A DNA stretch of 64,000 nt from G963663315 sp963665165 (GTDB taxonomy: Bacteria; Pseudomonadota; Gammaproteobacteria; Arenicellales; Poriferihabitantaceae): contig OY761989.1 of assembly GCA_963665165.1 (NCBI GenBank), forward strand, positions 1,054,001 through 1,118,000. Direction: 5' to 3'. Positions 44,061 through 53,108 of this stretch are shown one piece after another. The position numbers were made by a program, and so were the translations under genes. The notes beneath the pieces are model-generated. The model saw nothing but the letters and a program-made list of their open reading frames with translations. It did not search any database and had not been told where the DNA came from. The stretch's first letter is position 1. Each line of letters begins with the position of its first letter.

Positions 44061-46154
44061 ATGCCACGCAAAACTCCAATCGAGCGTTATCGTAACATCG
44101 GCATCATGGCTCACATTGATGCCGGCAAGACGACGACCACCGAACGCATACTCTTCTATACCGGTCTTTCCCACAAGCTCGGTGAGGTGCATGACGGCAA
44201 CGCGATCATGGACTGGATGGAGCAGGAGCAGGAGAGGGGGATCACCATTACTTCTGCGGCTACCACCTGTTTCTGGAGCGGCATGGATAAAAGCCTGGAA
44301 CAGCATCGAATCAATATCATCGATACCCCCGGACATGTTGATTTCACCATTGAAGTCGAACGTTCGCTGCGCGTGCTTGACGGCGCCGTTGCTGTGTTTT
44401 GTGCAGTAGGGGGGGTTGAGCCACAGTCGGAAACCGTGTGGCGCCAGGCCAACAAATACAATGTGCCAAGAATGGCCTTCATCAACAAGATGGACCGGGT
44501 CGGGGCGGATTTCCAGCGCGTTGTCGAACAAATCGAAAACCGGCTCGGCGCCAATCCGGTCATGATGCAATTGAATATCGGAGCCGAAGAGCATTTCAGA
44601 GGTGTGGTCGATCTCGTCAAAATGAAAGCGGTCTCATGGAAAGAGGAAAACATGGGCGTCGAATTCGAATACAGTGACGTCCCTGGAGACCTGGTCGAAG
44701 AAGCCGGTCGCCTCAGGGCCAGACTGGTGGAGGCCGCCGCCGAAGCAGACGAGGAAATGATGGAGCGTTACTTCGAAAACGGCGATCTTTCCGAACAGGA
44801 AATCCGGAGGGGGATTCGAATCCGCACCCTGAATAATGAGATGATCCCGGTATTTTGCGGCTCCGCCTTCAAGAACAAGGGCGTCCAGATGCTGCTCGAC
44901 GGAGTCATTGACTTCATGCCCGGCCCATTGGATGTGCCGTCAATCAGTGGCGTGGCCGAAGACGGGGAAACCCGGATTCTCCGCAAGTCGGATGACACGG
45001 AGCCGTTTTCCGCGCTGGCGTTCAAGATCATGTCGGATTCATTTTTCGGACAACTGGTTTTCTTTCGCGTGTATTCGGGAACCATGAAGACCGGCGATAC
45101 CGTGATGAATTCAGTCAAGGGGAAAAAGGAACGGATTGGCCGGATATTACAGATGCACTCCAATAACCGGGAGGATATCAAGCAGGTATATGCCGGTGAC
45201 ATAGCGGCTGCGGTGGGATTGAAAAGCATCACCACCGGCGATACCCTGTGCGCGGTCAATTCCATAGTGGCGCTGGAAAAAATGGAATTTCCGGACCCGG
45301 TTATCGCCCAGGCGGTTGAACCGAAAACCCGGTCCGACCAGGAAAAGCTGGGTGTTGCCCTGGGCAAACTGGCCCAGGAAGACCCCTCTTTCCGGGTCCG
45401 TTCCGACGAAGAGTCAGGGCAGACCATTATTTCCGGAATGGGTGAATTGCATCTCGAAATCATTGTAGACCGGCTGAAGAGGGAATTCAGTGTGGATGCC
45501 AATATCGGCAGACCCCAGGTCGCCTATCGGGAAACGATTACCGAACCGGTTGAAATGGAGCACAAGTATGCGAAACAGACCGGCGGGCGTGGTCAATACG
45601 GTCATGTTCATGTCCGTCTTGAGCCGCTGGAACTGGGAACGGGTTATCAGTTTGTCGATGAGATCAAGGGTGGCGTAATACCCAGGGAGTACATTCCCGC
45701 GGTGGACAAGGGTATTCAGGCTGCCATGCAGTCCGGCGTGATTGCGGGTTACCCGGTGATTGATGTCAAGGCCACCCTGTTCTATGGTTCCTATCACGAT
45801 GTGGACTCATCCGAGCATGCGTTCAAGGCGGCCGGTTCCATGGCGTTTCGGGAAGGCGCCAGGCTTGCCGGACCGCAGTTGCTGGAACCGATGATGGCGG
45901 TGGAAGTGGTAACCCCGGAAGAATACATGGGAAGCGTGAACGGGGATTTGAGCGCCCGGCGCGGGCTGATCCATGAAATGGAGGATTCGCCCGGCGGCAA
46001 AGTCATAAAGGCGGAAGTACCCTTGTCGGAGATGTTCGGTTATGCCACTGCATTGCGCTCCGCGACACAGGGACGGGCAAATTATACGATGGAGTTCAAG
46101 AAATATGCCCCGGTTCCGGAAAGTATCGCGACCTCGATCAAGATTGCCGCCTGA
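44061..46154 (+). CDS. fusA: Elongation factor G
   Basis: Translocase GTPase. ATG 44061, 9 nt after AGGG, gives MPRKTPIERYRNIGIMAHID and 697 residues (E. coli 704). G1 AHIDAGKTTTTERIL, the switch region RGITITSAATT, G3 DTPGHVDFT and G4 NKMDRVGADF are in order, with domains II to V following. It works with RRF (2531) in recycling and with the L7/L12 stalk. Fits the str operon order rpsL-rpsG-fusA-tuf. Confidence 0.98.
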   Translation: MPRKTPIERYRNIGIMAHIDAGKTTTTERILFYTGLSHKLGEVHDGNAIMDWMEQEQERGITITSAATTCFWSGMDKSLEQHRINIIDTPGHVDFTIEVERSLRVLDGAVAVFCAVGGVEPQSETVWRQANKYNVPRMAFINKMDRVGADFQRVVEQIENRLGANPVMMQLNIGAEEHFRGVVDLVKMKAVSWKEENMGVEFEYSDVPGDLVEEAGRLRARLVEAAAEADEEMMERYFENGDLSEQEIRRGIRIRTLNNEMIPVFCGSAFKNKGVQMLLDGVIDFMPGPLDVPSISGVAEDGETRILRKSDDTEPFSALAFKIMSDSFFGQLVFFRVYSGTMKTGDTVMNSVKGKKERIGRILQMHSNNREDIKQVYAGDIAAAVGLKSITTGDTLCAVNSIVALEKMEFPDPVIAQAVEPKTRSDQEKLGVALGKLAQEDPSFRVRSDEESGQTIISGMGELHLEIIVDRLKREFSVDANIGRPQVAYRETITEPVEMEHKYAKQTGGRGQYGHVHVRLEPLELGTGYQFVDEIKGGVIPREYIPAVDKGIQAAMQSGVIAGYPVIDVKATLFYGSYHDVDSSEHAFKAAGSMAFREGARLAGPQLLEPMMAVEVVTPEEYMGSVNGDLSARRGLIHEMEDSPGGKVIKAEVPLSEMFGYATALRSATQGRANYTMEFKKYAPVPESIATSIKIAA

Positions 46155-46228
46155 CCTGTTCGTACAGCGCCAGAAAATTTCAGTAACCCATTCAAGTAAC
46201 AAATAAAGATTATTCAGGAGACCCATCC

Positions 46229-47422
46229 ATGGCGAAAGAAAAATTTGAAAGAACGAAGCCGCATGTCAATGTCGGTACGATCGGTCATGTGGACCACGGC
46301 AAGACGACGCTGACGGCGGCGATGACCAGGGTGTTGTCGACCCGGTACGGTGGTACTGAATCGAAAGCGTTCGACGAGATAGACAATGCGCCGGAGGAGA
46401 AGTCCCGCGGGATCACGATCGCCACGGCACACGTCGAATACCAGACTGAAAACCGGCACTATGCGCACGTTGACTGTCCGGGACACGCCGACTATATCAA
46501 AAACATGATTACCGGCGCCGCGCAAATGGATGGAGCGATCCTGGTATGCAGCGCCGCGGATGGTCCGATGCCGCAGACGCGGGAGCATATCCTGCTGGCC
46601 CGCCAGGTTGGGGTTCCCTATATCGTGGTATACCTGAACAAGGCCGACATGGTGGACGACGAGGAATTGATGGAATTGGTCGAGATGGAAATACGGGAAT
46701 TGCTGGATACCTACGAATTTCCCGGGGATGACACCCCGATCGTGGTTGGCAGCGCCCTGAAAGCGCTGGAAGGGGACGACTCGGATCTTGGAGAAGGTTC
46801 GATTCTCAAGTTGGCGGAAGCGCTGGACAGTTACATACCGGAGCCGGAGCGTAAGGTGGACGGTGATTTCCTGATGCCGGTGGAAGATGTGTTTTCGATA
46901 TCCGGGAGAGGTACGGTAGTGACCGGTCGAGTCGAACGAGGCGTGATCAAGGTTGGGGAAGAGATCGCCATCGTCGGTATCAAGGATACCATGGTGACGG
47001 TTTGCACCGGAGTCGAGATGTTCCGCAAGCTGCTGGACGAAGGTCAGGCGGGAGACAACGTAGGGATTCTGCTGCGGGGAACCAAACGCGAGGAAGTGGA
47101 ACGCGGACAGGTTCTGGCGAAACCCAAAAGCATTACCCCGCATACCCGGTTCGAGGCGGAAGTATATATCCTGTCGAAGGAAGAAGGTGGCCGTCATACG
47201 CCATTTTTCAATGGATACCGCCCCCAGTTCTACTTTCGGACGACGGATGTGACCGGATCCTGTGATTTGCCGTCGGATATCGAGATGGTGATGCCGGGCG
47301 ACAATGTGGCGATGTCGGTGGCCTTGATTGCGCCGATTGCGATGGAAGAGGGATTGCGGTTCGCGATCCGGGAAGGGGGTCGTACCGTGGGAGCGGGCGT
47401 CGTTACCAAAATTATCGAATGA
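46229..47422 (+). CDS. tuf: Elongation factor Tu
   Basis: Delivers aminoacyl-tRNA. It has 397 residues. G1 GHVDHGKTTL, G3 DCPGHADYI and G4 NKADM are intact, and kirromycin-site and C-terminal blocks (HTRFEAEVYILSKEEGGRHTPFF) are normal. The ATG has a GGAG site 10 nt upstream. It is the only tuf in the window; the second copy common in the tRNA-secE cluster of relatives is absent here. rpsJ begins 37 nt later. Confidence 0.98.
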   Translation: MAKEKFERTKPHVNVGTIGHVDHGKTTLTAAMTRVLSTRYGGTESKAFDEIDNAPEEKSRGITIATAHVEYQTENRHYAHVDCPGHADYIKNMITGAAQMDGAILVCSAADGPMPQTREHILLARQVGVPYIVVYLNKADMVDDEELMELVEMEIRELLDTYEFPGDDTPIVVGSALKALEGDDSDLGEGSILKLAEALDSYIPEPERKVDGDFLMPVEDVFSISGRGTVVTGRVERGVIKVGEEIAIVGIKDTMVTVCTGVEMFRKLLDEGQAGDNVGILLRGTKREEVERGQVLAKPKSITPHTRFEAEVYILSKEEGGRHTPFFNGYRPQFYFRTTDVTGSCDLPSDIEMVMPGDNVAMSVALIAPIAMEEGLRFAIREGGRTVGAGVVTKIIE

Positions 47423-47459
47423 TTTTGTAAAAGGGCAGTTTCAAGAGAATTTCTGAACC

Positions 47460-47774
47460 ATGGTAGAAAATCAAAAAATCCGTATCAGTCTGAAAGCGTT
47501 CGATCACAAGATGATTGACCGGTCGGCGCTGGAGATCGTGGATACGGCCCGACGCACAGGCGCATTGGTAAAGGGTCCTATCCCGCTGCCTACCAAGATC
47601 GAAAAATACACGCTTTTGCGATCTCCGCATGTCAACAAGAAAGCCCGGGACCAGTTTGAAATCAGAACCCATAAGAGAATTCTCGATATCGTGCAACCGA
47701 CCGATAAAACGGTGGATGCCTTGATGAAGCTCGATCTCGCTGCCGGGGTCGATGTGGAAATCAAATTGAACTGA
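47460..47774 (+). CDS. rpsJ: 30S ribosomal protein S10 (NusE)
   Basis: 30S head protein that also binds NusB and NusG in antitermination. It has 104 residues (E. coli 103), with KIRISLKAFDHKMIDRSALEIVDTARRTGA and LPTKIEKYTLLRSPHVNKKARDQFE. Only 37 nt separate it from tuf, so the long L4-binding S10 leader of E. coli cannot be present. It should be transcribed with the str operon. Confidence 0.97.
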   Translation: MVENQKIRISLKAFDHKMIDRSALEIVDTARRTGALVKGPIPLPTKIEKYTLLRSPHVNKKARDQFEIRTHKRILDIVQPTDKTVDALMKLDLAAGVDVEIKLN

Positions 47775-47816
47775 CTGAAGTAAACACAGATCGAAGAGAC
47801 ACAGGCAGGTTACAAG

Positions 47817-48485
47817 ATGTCATTAGGACTGGTTGGGAAAAAAATTGGCATGACCCGTATCTTCACGGAAGAAGGAAGGTCCCGGCCAGTTACGGTGATT
47901 GAAGTATTGCCGAACCGGATCACGCAAATCAGAACCCGGGACAACGATGGTTACGACGGGCTGCAGGTGACCACGGGAGAACGGCGGGTCAGTCGGGTCA
48001 ACAAAGCCATGAAAGGTCATTTCGCCAAAGCCGGGGCGCGTCCTGGCAGAGGTGTCTGGGAGTTTCGGCTTGATGACGCGGTCGCGGTCGAGCCCGGAGC
48101 CGAGTTGACGGTTGGCCTGTTTTCCGAGGGGCAGAAGGTGGATGTGTCCGGGCGAACCATCGGCAAGGGGTTTGCGGGAGTGATGAAACGCCATGGTTAT
48201 GGCGGTGGCCGCGCCACTCATGGTAACTCGAAAGCGCACAGGCTGGGTGGTTCCATTGGAAACGCGCAGGATCCGGGCCGGGTCTTCAAAGGCAAGAAAA
48301 TGGCAGGGCACATGGGCGCCGTGAAAACTGTCCAGCAGAACCTGGATGTGGTCAGGGTGGATGAAACCAGAAACATTATTCTGGTGGCGGGTTCGATTCC
48401 GGGCTCCAGGGGGGCTGATGTCATCATTCGTCCGGCAGTCAAGTCTGACGGGTCACTGAATGTGCCAGCCGGACAGGCGGCCTGA
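47817..48485 (+). CDS. rplC: 50S ribosomal protein L3
   Basis: Early 50S assembly protein reaching the peptidyl transferase centre. It has 222 residues (E. coli 209). LGLVGKKIGMTRIFTEEG and the conserved loop with HGNSKAHRLGGSIGNAQDPGRVFKGKKMAGHMG are diagnostic; the glutamine that PrmB methylates in E. coli is expected at GNAQDPG. A few extra residues are in the N-terminal half and at the C-terminus. Confidence 0.97.
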   Translation: MSLGLVGKKIGMTRIFTEEGRSRPVTVIEVLPNRITQIRTRDNDGYDGLQVTTGERRVSRVNKAMKGHFAKAGARPGRGVWEFRLDDAVAVEPGAELTVGLFSEGQKVDVSGRTIGKGFAGVMKRHGYGGGRATHGNSKAHRLGGSIGNAQDPGRVFKGKKMAGHMGAVKTVQQNLDVVRVDETRNIILVAGSIPGSRGADVIIRPAVKSDGSLNVPAGQAA

Positions 48486-48494
48486 GGATAAGCA

Positions 48495-49151
48495 ATGGCT
48501 ATCAAATTAAAAGTGAATTCAGGGGTCGAAGCCGGTTCCGCGGAGGCGAAGGTGTCCGAGGTGGAACTGTCCGAAGGCAATTTCGGGGTGGATTTCAACG
48601 AATCGCTGGTTCACCAGGTTGTCGTCGCTTACCAGGCAGGTGGGCGCAGCGGCACGCGCGCTCAAAAGAACCGGGCCGCGGTCCGTGGAGGCAGCGCCAA
48701 GCCCTGGAGGCAAAAAGGCACGGGCCGGGCGCGGGCAGGAACGATCCGAAGTCCGATTTTTACCGGGGGCGGACGGGCTTTTCCACTTTCGACCCGGGAT
48801 TTTTCCCAGAAAGTCAACAAGAAGATGTATCGTGCGGCGATGCGTTCGATCCTGTCGGAATTGAATCGCCAGGAAAGGCTGGTTGTGGTTGATTCGATGG
48901 AGATGGATGCCCCCAAAACCGGTTCCCTGGTCCAGGTGTTGAAAGGACTGGATGCCGACCGGGCGTTGATCGTGCTCCCGGACAACGACCGGAATGTCGA
49001 ACTGTCTGCCCGTAATTTGCAGTCAGTGAGTGTATGCACCAGCCGCAGTATTGACCCGGTCAGTCTGATCAGCCATCCCAAAGTGGTGATTACCGCGGAT
49101 GCGGCTCGCAGTATCGACGCGACACTGTCGGGAAAACAGAACGAGGCATAG
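48495..49151 (+). CDS. rplD: 50S ribosomal protein L4
   Basis: Lines the exit tunnel; in E. coli it also represses the S10 operon through the leader, which is absent here. It has 218 residues (E. coli 201), with a longer N-terminal part. The tunnel loop region AGGRSGTRAQKNRAAVRGGSAKPWRQKGTGRARAGT carries the macrolide-related motif KPWRQKGTGRAR. It lies 9 nt after rplC and 10 nt before rplW. Confidence 0.96.
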   Translation: MAIKLKVNSGVEAGSAEAKVSEVELSEGNFGVDFNESLVHQVVVAYQAGGRSGTRAQKNRAAVRGGSAKPWRQKGTGRARAGTIRSPIFTGGGRAFPLSTRDFSQKVNKKMYRAAMRSILSELNRQERLVVVDSMEMDAPKTGSLVQVLKGLDADRALIVLPDNDRNVELSARNLQSVSVCTSRSIDPVSLISHPKVVITADAARSIDATLSGKQNEA

Positions 49152-49161
49152 AGGCAGAATC

Positions 49162-49497
49162 ATGCAAATCCGGACAATCCGTCCTCCAGAGAAGGTCAGC
49201 GAGGAGCGTTTGTACCAGATCATCCTTAAACCGGTGATCTCCGAAAAGACGACACTGGCGGCTGATCAATATCGGCAGATCGTGTTTCAGGTCAGGAAGG
49301 ACGCATGCAAGAATGAAATCCGCCTGGCGGTTGAAAAACTGTTTGAGGTAAAGGTTAAAAACGTACAGGTTGTGAATGTCCGGGGAAAAGTGAAGCGGCA
49401 TGGCCGGACCACCGGTGTCAGAAACGACTGGAAGAAGGCATACGTCTGTCTGGAGGAAGGGCAGGACATTGATTTCATGGGTATGGCGGGAGCCTGA
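49162..49497 (+). CDS. rplW: 50S ribosomal protein L23
   Basis: Exit-site protein that docks trigger factor and SRP. ATG 49162 gives 111 residues (E. coli 100), with about ten extra N-terminal residues (MQIRTIRPPEKVSEERLYQI) before the conserved ILKPVISEKTT. The longer open frame starting inside rplD has no homology. VNVRGKVKRHGRTTGVRNDWKKAYV is typical of the C-terminal half. Confidence 0.94.
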   Translation: MQIRTIRPPEKVSEERLYQIILKPVISEKTTLAADQYRQIVFQVRKDACKNEIRLAVEKLFEVKVKNVQVVNVRGKVKRHGRTTGVRNDWKKAYVCLEEGQDIDFMGMAGA

Positions 49498-49535
49498 TTA
49501 CCTGCCGTGGACAAGACAGAAAAGACATTGGCGAT

Positions 49536-50360
49536 ATGGCATTAGTAAAACAAAAACCAACGACTCCGGGCCGCCGAAGCATGGTCAAGGTGGTGTCCCC
49601 CGAACTGTACAAGGGCAAACCATATCAACCCCTGCTTGAGCCCAAGACGGCTATTGATGGTCGTAACAACGGCGGGCGCATTACGGTCAGGCATCGTGGT
49701 GGAGGCCACAAGCGCCATTACCGTATGATTGATTTCAAGCGCGACAAGGATGGAATTGCGGCAACCGTCAAACGTATCGAGTATGATCCCAACCGCAGCG
49801 CTCATATCGCGTTGCTGGTTTACAGGGATGGCGAACATCGCTACATGATCGCGCCCAGGGGTATTTCGGTTGGAGACACCGTGATGTCAGGACCCGGCAG
49901 TGGCTATCATGTCGGCAACAGTATGCCGCTGAAGAACATGCCGGTCGGCGCCGTCGTGCATTGTCTTGAACTGAAGCCGGGGAAAGGGGCGCAGATTGGC
50001 CGGTCGGCAGGCGCCGCCGTTCAATTTGTCGGCAAGGAAGGAGAGTATGCCCAGCTTCGGTTGCGTTCCGGAGAGATGCGCAAGGTTCATCTCGATTGTC
50101 GTGCGACCATCGGTCAGGTGGGAAACCCCGAGAACAGTTTGCGCAAGCTCGGCAAGGCTGGCGCAAAACGCTGGAGAGGGTTTCGACCTACCGTCCGAGG
50201 GGTGGCCATGAATCCGGTTGACCATCCGCATGGCGGTGGGGAAGGCCGCACATCGGGCGGCCGAGCGCCCTGTACTCCCTGGGGGGTTCCAACCAAGGGT
50301 TACCGGACACGTTCCAACAAACGCACTTCATCAATGATTATTCGCAGGCGGAAGAAATAA
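49536..50360 (+). CDS. rplB: 50S ribosomal protein L2
   Basis: Essential for subunit association and peptidyl transfer. It has 274 residues (E. coli 273). GRNNGGRITVRHRGGGHKRHYR near residue 45 and the C-terminal GVAMNPVDHPHGGGEGRTSGGR, containing the critical histidine of NPVDHPHGGGEG, are intact. The spacing of 2 nt to rpsS points to coupled translation. Confidence 0.98.
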   Translation: MALVKQKPTTPGRRSMVKVVSPELYKGKPYQPLLEPKTAIDGRNNGGRITVRHRGGGHKRHYRMIDFKRDKDGIAATVKRIEYDPNRSAHIALLVYRDGEHRYMIAPRGISVGDTVMSGPGSGYHVGNSMPLKNMPVGAVVHCLELKPGKGAQIGRSAGAAVQFVGKEGEYAQLRLRSGEMRKVHLDCRATIGQVGNPENSLRKLGKAGAKRWRGFRPTVRGVAMNPVDHPHGGGEGRTSGGRAPCTPWGVPTKGYRTRSNKRTSSMIIRRRKK

Positions 50361-50362
50361 CC

Positions 50363-50632
50363 ATGCCCCGTTCAATTCGAAAAGGTCCTTTTGTCGACCA
50401 CCATCTGTGGGCAAAAGTTGAAAGAGCCAGAGCAGAAAATTCACGCAAACCGATCAAGACATGGTCACGGCGGTCGATGATCATGCCGGAATTCGTGGGC
50501 CTGACCATTGCCGTGCACAATGGCCGGCAGCATGTGCCGATTCTGGTCAATGAAAACATGGTGGGTCACAGGCTCGGTGAGTTTGCGCCGACGCGCACGT
50601 ATCGCGGGCATGTGGCCAACAAGAAATCGTAG
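50363..50632 (+). CDS. rpsS: 30S ribosomal protein S19
   Basis: 30S head protein near the A-site finger. It has 89 residues (E. coli 92). MPRSIRKGPFVDHHLWAKVE, TWSRRSMIMPEFVGLTIAVHNG and FAPTRTYRGH are all characteristic. It starts 2 nt after rplB and lies 20 nt before rplV. Confidence 0.97.
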   Translation: MPRSIRKGPFVDHHLWAKVERARAENSRKPIKTWSRRSMIMPEFVGLTIAVHNGRQHVPILVNENMVGHRLGEFAPTRTYRGHVANKKS

Positions 50633-50652
50633 CTGAAAACGTATAGAAAATC

Positions 50653-51006
50653 ATGCAAGCCAGGTCAGTAGCAAAATATGTCCGGTTGTCAGCGCAGAAA
50701 TGTCGTCTGGTGGCTGACCAGATCCGCTCGCTCTCGGTTGAACAGGCATTCGAAGTGCTTTCTTTCAGCAATAAACGAGCGGCGGTTCCGTTGAAAAAAG
50801 CGCTCAATTCAGCGATTGCCAATGCGGAGCACAACGAAGGCGCGGATATCGATGACCTTTGGATAAATCAGGTGATGGTGGATGAAGCGCCGGTTATCAA
50901 GCGATTCCGGGCTCGGGCGAAAGGCCGTGGTACCCGAATCCTGAAGAGGAATTGCCATATCACCCTGAGTGTCAGCGACGAACCCCGACGCGGGGCGAAA
51001 AGCTGA
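50653..51006 (+). CDS. rplV: 50S ribosomal protein L22
   Basis: Its long beta-hairpin lines the exit tunnel (macrolide and SecM contacts). It has 117 residues (E. coli 110). RSVAKYVRLSAQKCRLVADQIR, LKKALNSAIANAEHN and the hairpin tip RFRARAKGRGTRILKRNCHITL are present. The C-terminus SDEPRRGAKS is slightly longer than usual. Confidence 0.97.
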   Translation: MQARSVAKYVRLSAQKCRLVADQIRSLSVEQAFEVLSFSNKRAAVPLKKALNSAIANAEHNEGADIDDLWINQVMVDEAPVIKRFRARAKGRGTRILKRNCHITLSVSDEPRRGAKS

Positions 51007-51044
51007 TTGAGCGAAACAGAAATATATAAAAGAAGTACAAAATA

Positions 51045-51734
51045 ATGGGTCAAAAAGTACAACCGAACGGTATTCGACTCGGTATCGTGAAGGACTGGAA
51101 TGCGAAATGGTACGCGAACAATGCCAACTACGCGAAAATACTGGCAAGCGATCTCAAGATCAGGGCATACCTGACCAAAAAACTGTCGAACGCGGCGGTC
51201 AGCAGAATTGCCATTGATCGCCCTGCCCAGAACCTGAACGTGACCATTTTTACGGCGCGTCCGGGAATTGTGATCGGCAAGAAGGGTGAGGACATCGAGA
51301 GACTTCGGTATGCGCTGACCCGGTTGAACGGCAGTCCTGTCCAGGTTGCGGTTGAGGAAATTCGCAAACCCGAGCTGGACGCCAAACTGGTCGCTGAAAA
51401 CATATGCCAGCAACTGGAGAAAAGAATCATGTTTCGCCGGGCCATGAAGCGTGCGGTGCAAAACTCCATGAGACTCGGCGCCCAGGGTGTCAAGGTCATG
51501 CTTTCAGGGCGTCTCAACGGGGCTGAAATAGCGCGCACCGAGTGGTATCGGGAAGGTCGGGTGCCATTGCATACGTTGCGGGCCGATATAGATTATGGTG
51601 TCCACGAAGCGCTTACCACTTATGGAATCATTGGCGTGAAAGTATGGATATTCAAGGGTGAGGTTCTCAAGGAGGAAAAAGCTGAAACCTCCGCCTCGCA
51701 AGCGGCTGTTGAATCCAAAACAGGAGTTGTATAG
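51045..51734 (+). CDS. rpsC: 30S ribosomal protein S3
   Basis: Part of the mRNA entry helicase. It has 229 residues (E. coli 233). MGQKVQPNGIRLGIVKDWNAKW, the KH-domain loop VIGKKGEDIERL, and the C-terminal domain with GVKVMLSGRLNGAEIARTEW and VKVWIFKGEV are present. It lies 2 nt before rplP. Confidence 0.97.
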   Translation: MGQKVQPNGIRLGIVKDWNAKWYANNANYAKILASDLKIRAYLTKKLSNAAVSRIAIDRPAQNLNVTIFTARPGIVIGKKGEDIERLRYALTRLNGSPVQVAVEEIRKPELDAKLVAENICQQLEKRIMFRRAMKRAVQNSMRLGAQGVKVMLSGRLNGAEIARTEWYREGRVPLHTLRADIDYGVHEALTTYGIIGVKVWIFKGEVLKEEKAETSASQAAVESKTGVV

Positions 51735-51736
51735 AC

Positions 51737-52150
51737 ATGCTCCAGCCCAAAAGAACCAAATTCCGCAAACAGCACAAGGGCCGCAACCGCGGCCTTGCCA
51801 CCCGTGGTAACCGCGTCAGCTTTGGCGAGTTCGGTCTTCAATCGGCTACTCGCGGGCGCCTGACCGCACGCCAGATCGAAGCGGGACGCCGCGCCATTAC
51901 CCGTCACGTCAAACGGGGCGGAAGGATCTGGATCCGCATTTTTCCGGACAAGCCGGTCTCGAAAAAACCGCTTGAGGTTCGCATGGGCAAGGGTAAGGGT
52001 AATCCGGAATTCTGGGTGGCGTTGATCCAGCCAGGCACCATGTTATATGAAATCGAGGGCGTACCTGAAAAGCTGGCGCAGGAAGCGTTCCGCCTGGCCA
52101 GCGCCAAGTTGCCGCTTCAGACCCATTTCGCACGACGTCAGGTAGGTTGA
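51737..52150 (+). CDS. rplP: 50S ribosomal protein L16
   Basis: Late-assembly protein at the A site and peptidyl transferase centre. It has 137 residues (E. coli 136). MLQPKRTKFRKQHKGRNRG, the arginine-rich RHVKRGGRIWIRIFPDKPV and RMGKGKGNPEFWVALIQPG are diagnostic. Its TGA shares a base with the rpmC ATG. Confidence 0.97.
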   Translation: MLQPKRTKFRKQHKGRNRGLATRGNRVSFGEFGLQSATRGRLTARQIEAGRRAITRHVKRGGRIWIRIFPDKPVSKKPLEVRMGKGKGNPEFWVALIQPGTMLYEIEGVPEKLAQEAFRLASAKLPLQTHFARRQVG

Positions 52151-52371
52151 TGAAAGCATCCGAATTAAGAGTCAAGTCCCGGGAAGAACTCATGCAGGAG
52201 TTGATTGCCCTGCGTAAAGAGCAGTTCAACCTGCGCATGCAGCGCGGGGCGGGTCAACTGACAAATCCGGCCCGGTTTCGGTTCGTGCAAAAAGACATTG
52301 CGCGAATCAAAACCATCCTCAATGAAAAGTCAGGTAGCCACGATCCGGCCGGGCAGCAGATAAATCAGTGA
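52150..52371 (+). CDS. rpmC: 50S ribosomal protein L29
   Basis: Small helical hairpin protein at the tunnel exit. ATG 52150 overlaps the rplP stop (TGATG) and gives 73 residues (E. coli 63). ELRVKSREELMQELIALRKEQFNLRMQ and IARIKTILNEK are conserved. The last ten or so residues (SHDPAGQQINQ) are an extra polar tail. A TTG one codon earlier is possible. Confidence 0.95.
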   Translation: MKASELRVKSREELMQELIALRKEQFNLRMQRGAGQLTNPARFRFVQKDIARIKTILNEKSGSHDPAGQQINQ

Positions 52372-52378
52372 TAAACCA

Positions 52379-52648
52379 ATGAACACACGAACCGATCAAG
52401 AAGTAGCCAAACGGCAAATTGAAGGCAATGTCGTCTCTGCCGCGAATGATAAAAGTATCACTGTGCTGGTTGAGAGAAAGGTAAAGCATCCGCTGTACAA
52501 GAAATATATCCGCCGGTCCACCCGCTTGCATGCTCATGACGAAAATAACGAATGCAAGGCCGGTGATACGGTGCGGATCGAGGCCTGCCGTCCGGTCTCG
52601 AAAACCAAATGCTGGCGTCTGGTTGCGGTGGTTGCCAGGGCAGCCTGA
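52379..52648 (+). CDS. rpsQ: 30S ribosomal protein S17
   Basis: OB-fold protein of the 30S body. It has 89 residues (E. coli 84). RQIEGNVVSAANDKSITVLVERKVKHPLYKKYIRRS and IEACRPVSKTKCWRLV match the family. Last gene of the S10 operon; 41 nt separate it from rplN. Confidence 0.97.
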   Translation: MNTRTDQEVAKRQIEGNVVSAANDKSITVLVERKVKHPLYKKYIRRSTRLHAHDENNECKAGDTVRIEACRPVSKTKCWRLVAVVARAA

Positions 52649-52689
52649 TCAGGATCAGGATATTCAATCGAAGTATTGGGGAAAAGACG

Positions 52690-53058
52690 ATGATTCAGAT
52701 GCAGTCCATGATGTCGGTAGCCGACAACAGCGGCGCCAAACGGGTAATGTGCATCAAGGTATTGGGCGGCTCAAAGCGGAGATACGCCGGTATCGGCGAC
52801 ATTGTAAAAATTACCATAAAGGAAGCGTTGCCCAACAGCAGGGTGAAAAAGGGAGACGTGTATGATGCGGTTATTGTCAGAACCAGAAGCGGTGTGCGCC
52901 GACCCGATGGATCATTGATCCGGTTCGACAGGAATTCGGCTGTATTGCTGAATGCTTCCCATCAGCCGGTCGGCACCCGGATATTTGGCCCGGTGACCCG
53001 GGAACTGAGATCGGAGAAATTCATGAGAATTATTTCTCTGGCTCCGGAAGTTCTGTAG
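52690..53058 (+). CDS. rplN: 50S ribosomal protein L14
   Basis: 50S interface protein and start of the spc operon. ATG 52690 gives MIQMQSMMSVADNSGAKRVMCIKVLGG and 122 residues (E. coli 123); the longer open frame upstream overlaps rpsQ and lacks homology. A GGGGAAAA stretch lies before the start. FDRNSAVLLNASHQPVGTRIFGPV is typical. The 41-nt gap shows no clear promoter. Confidence 0.97.
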   Translation: MIQMQSMMSVADNSGAKRVMCIKVLGGSKRRYAGIGDIVKITIKEALPNSRVKKGDVYDAVIVRTRSGVRRPDGSLIRFDRNSAVLLNASHQPVGTRIFGPVTRELRSEKFMRIISLAPEVL

Positions 53059-53108
53059 TGCAGTCCTGTAACCAAGAATTCGAGGAAATGATCCTGAGGA
53101 CCTGAACG

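Noticed and set aside
46214..47197. 327-codon open frame antisense to tuf
   Set aside because: Antisense frames of tuf are often open because of its codon bias; the sense gene is complete.
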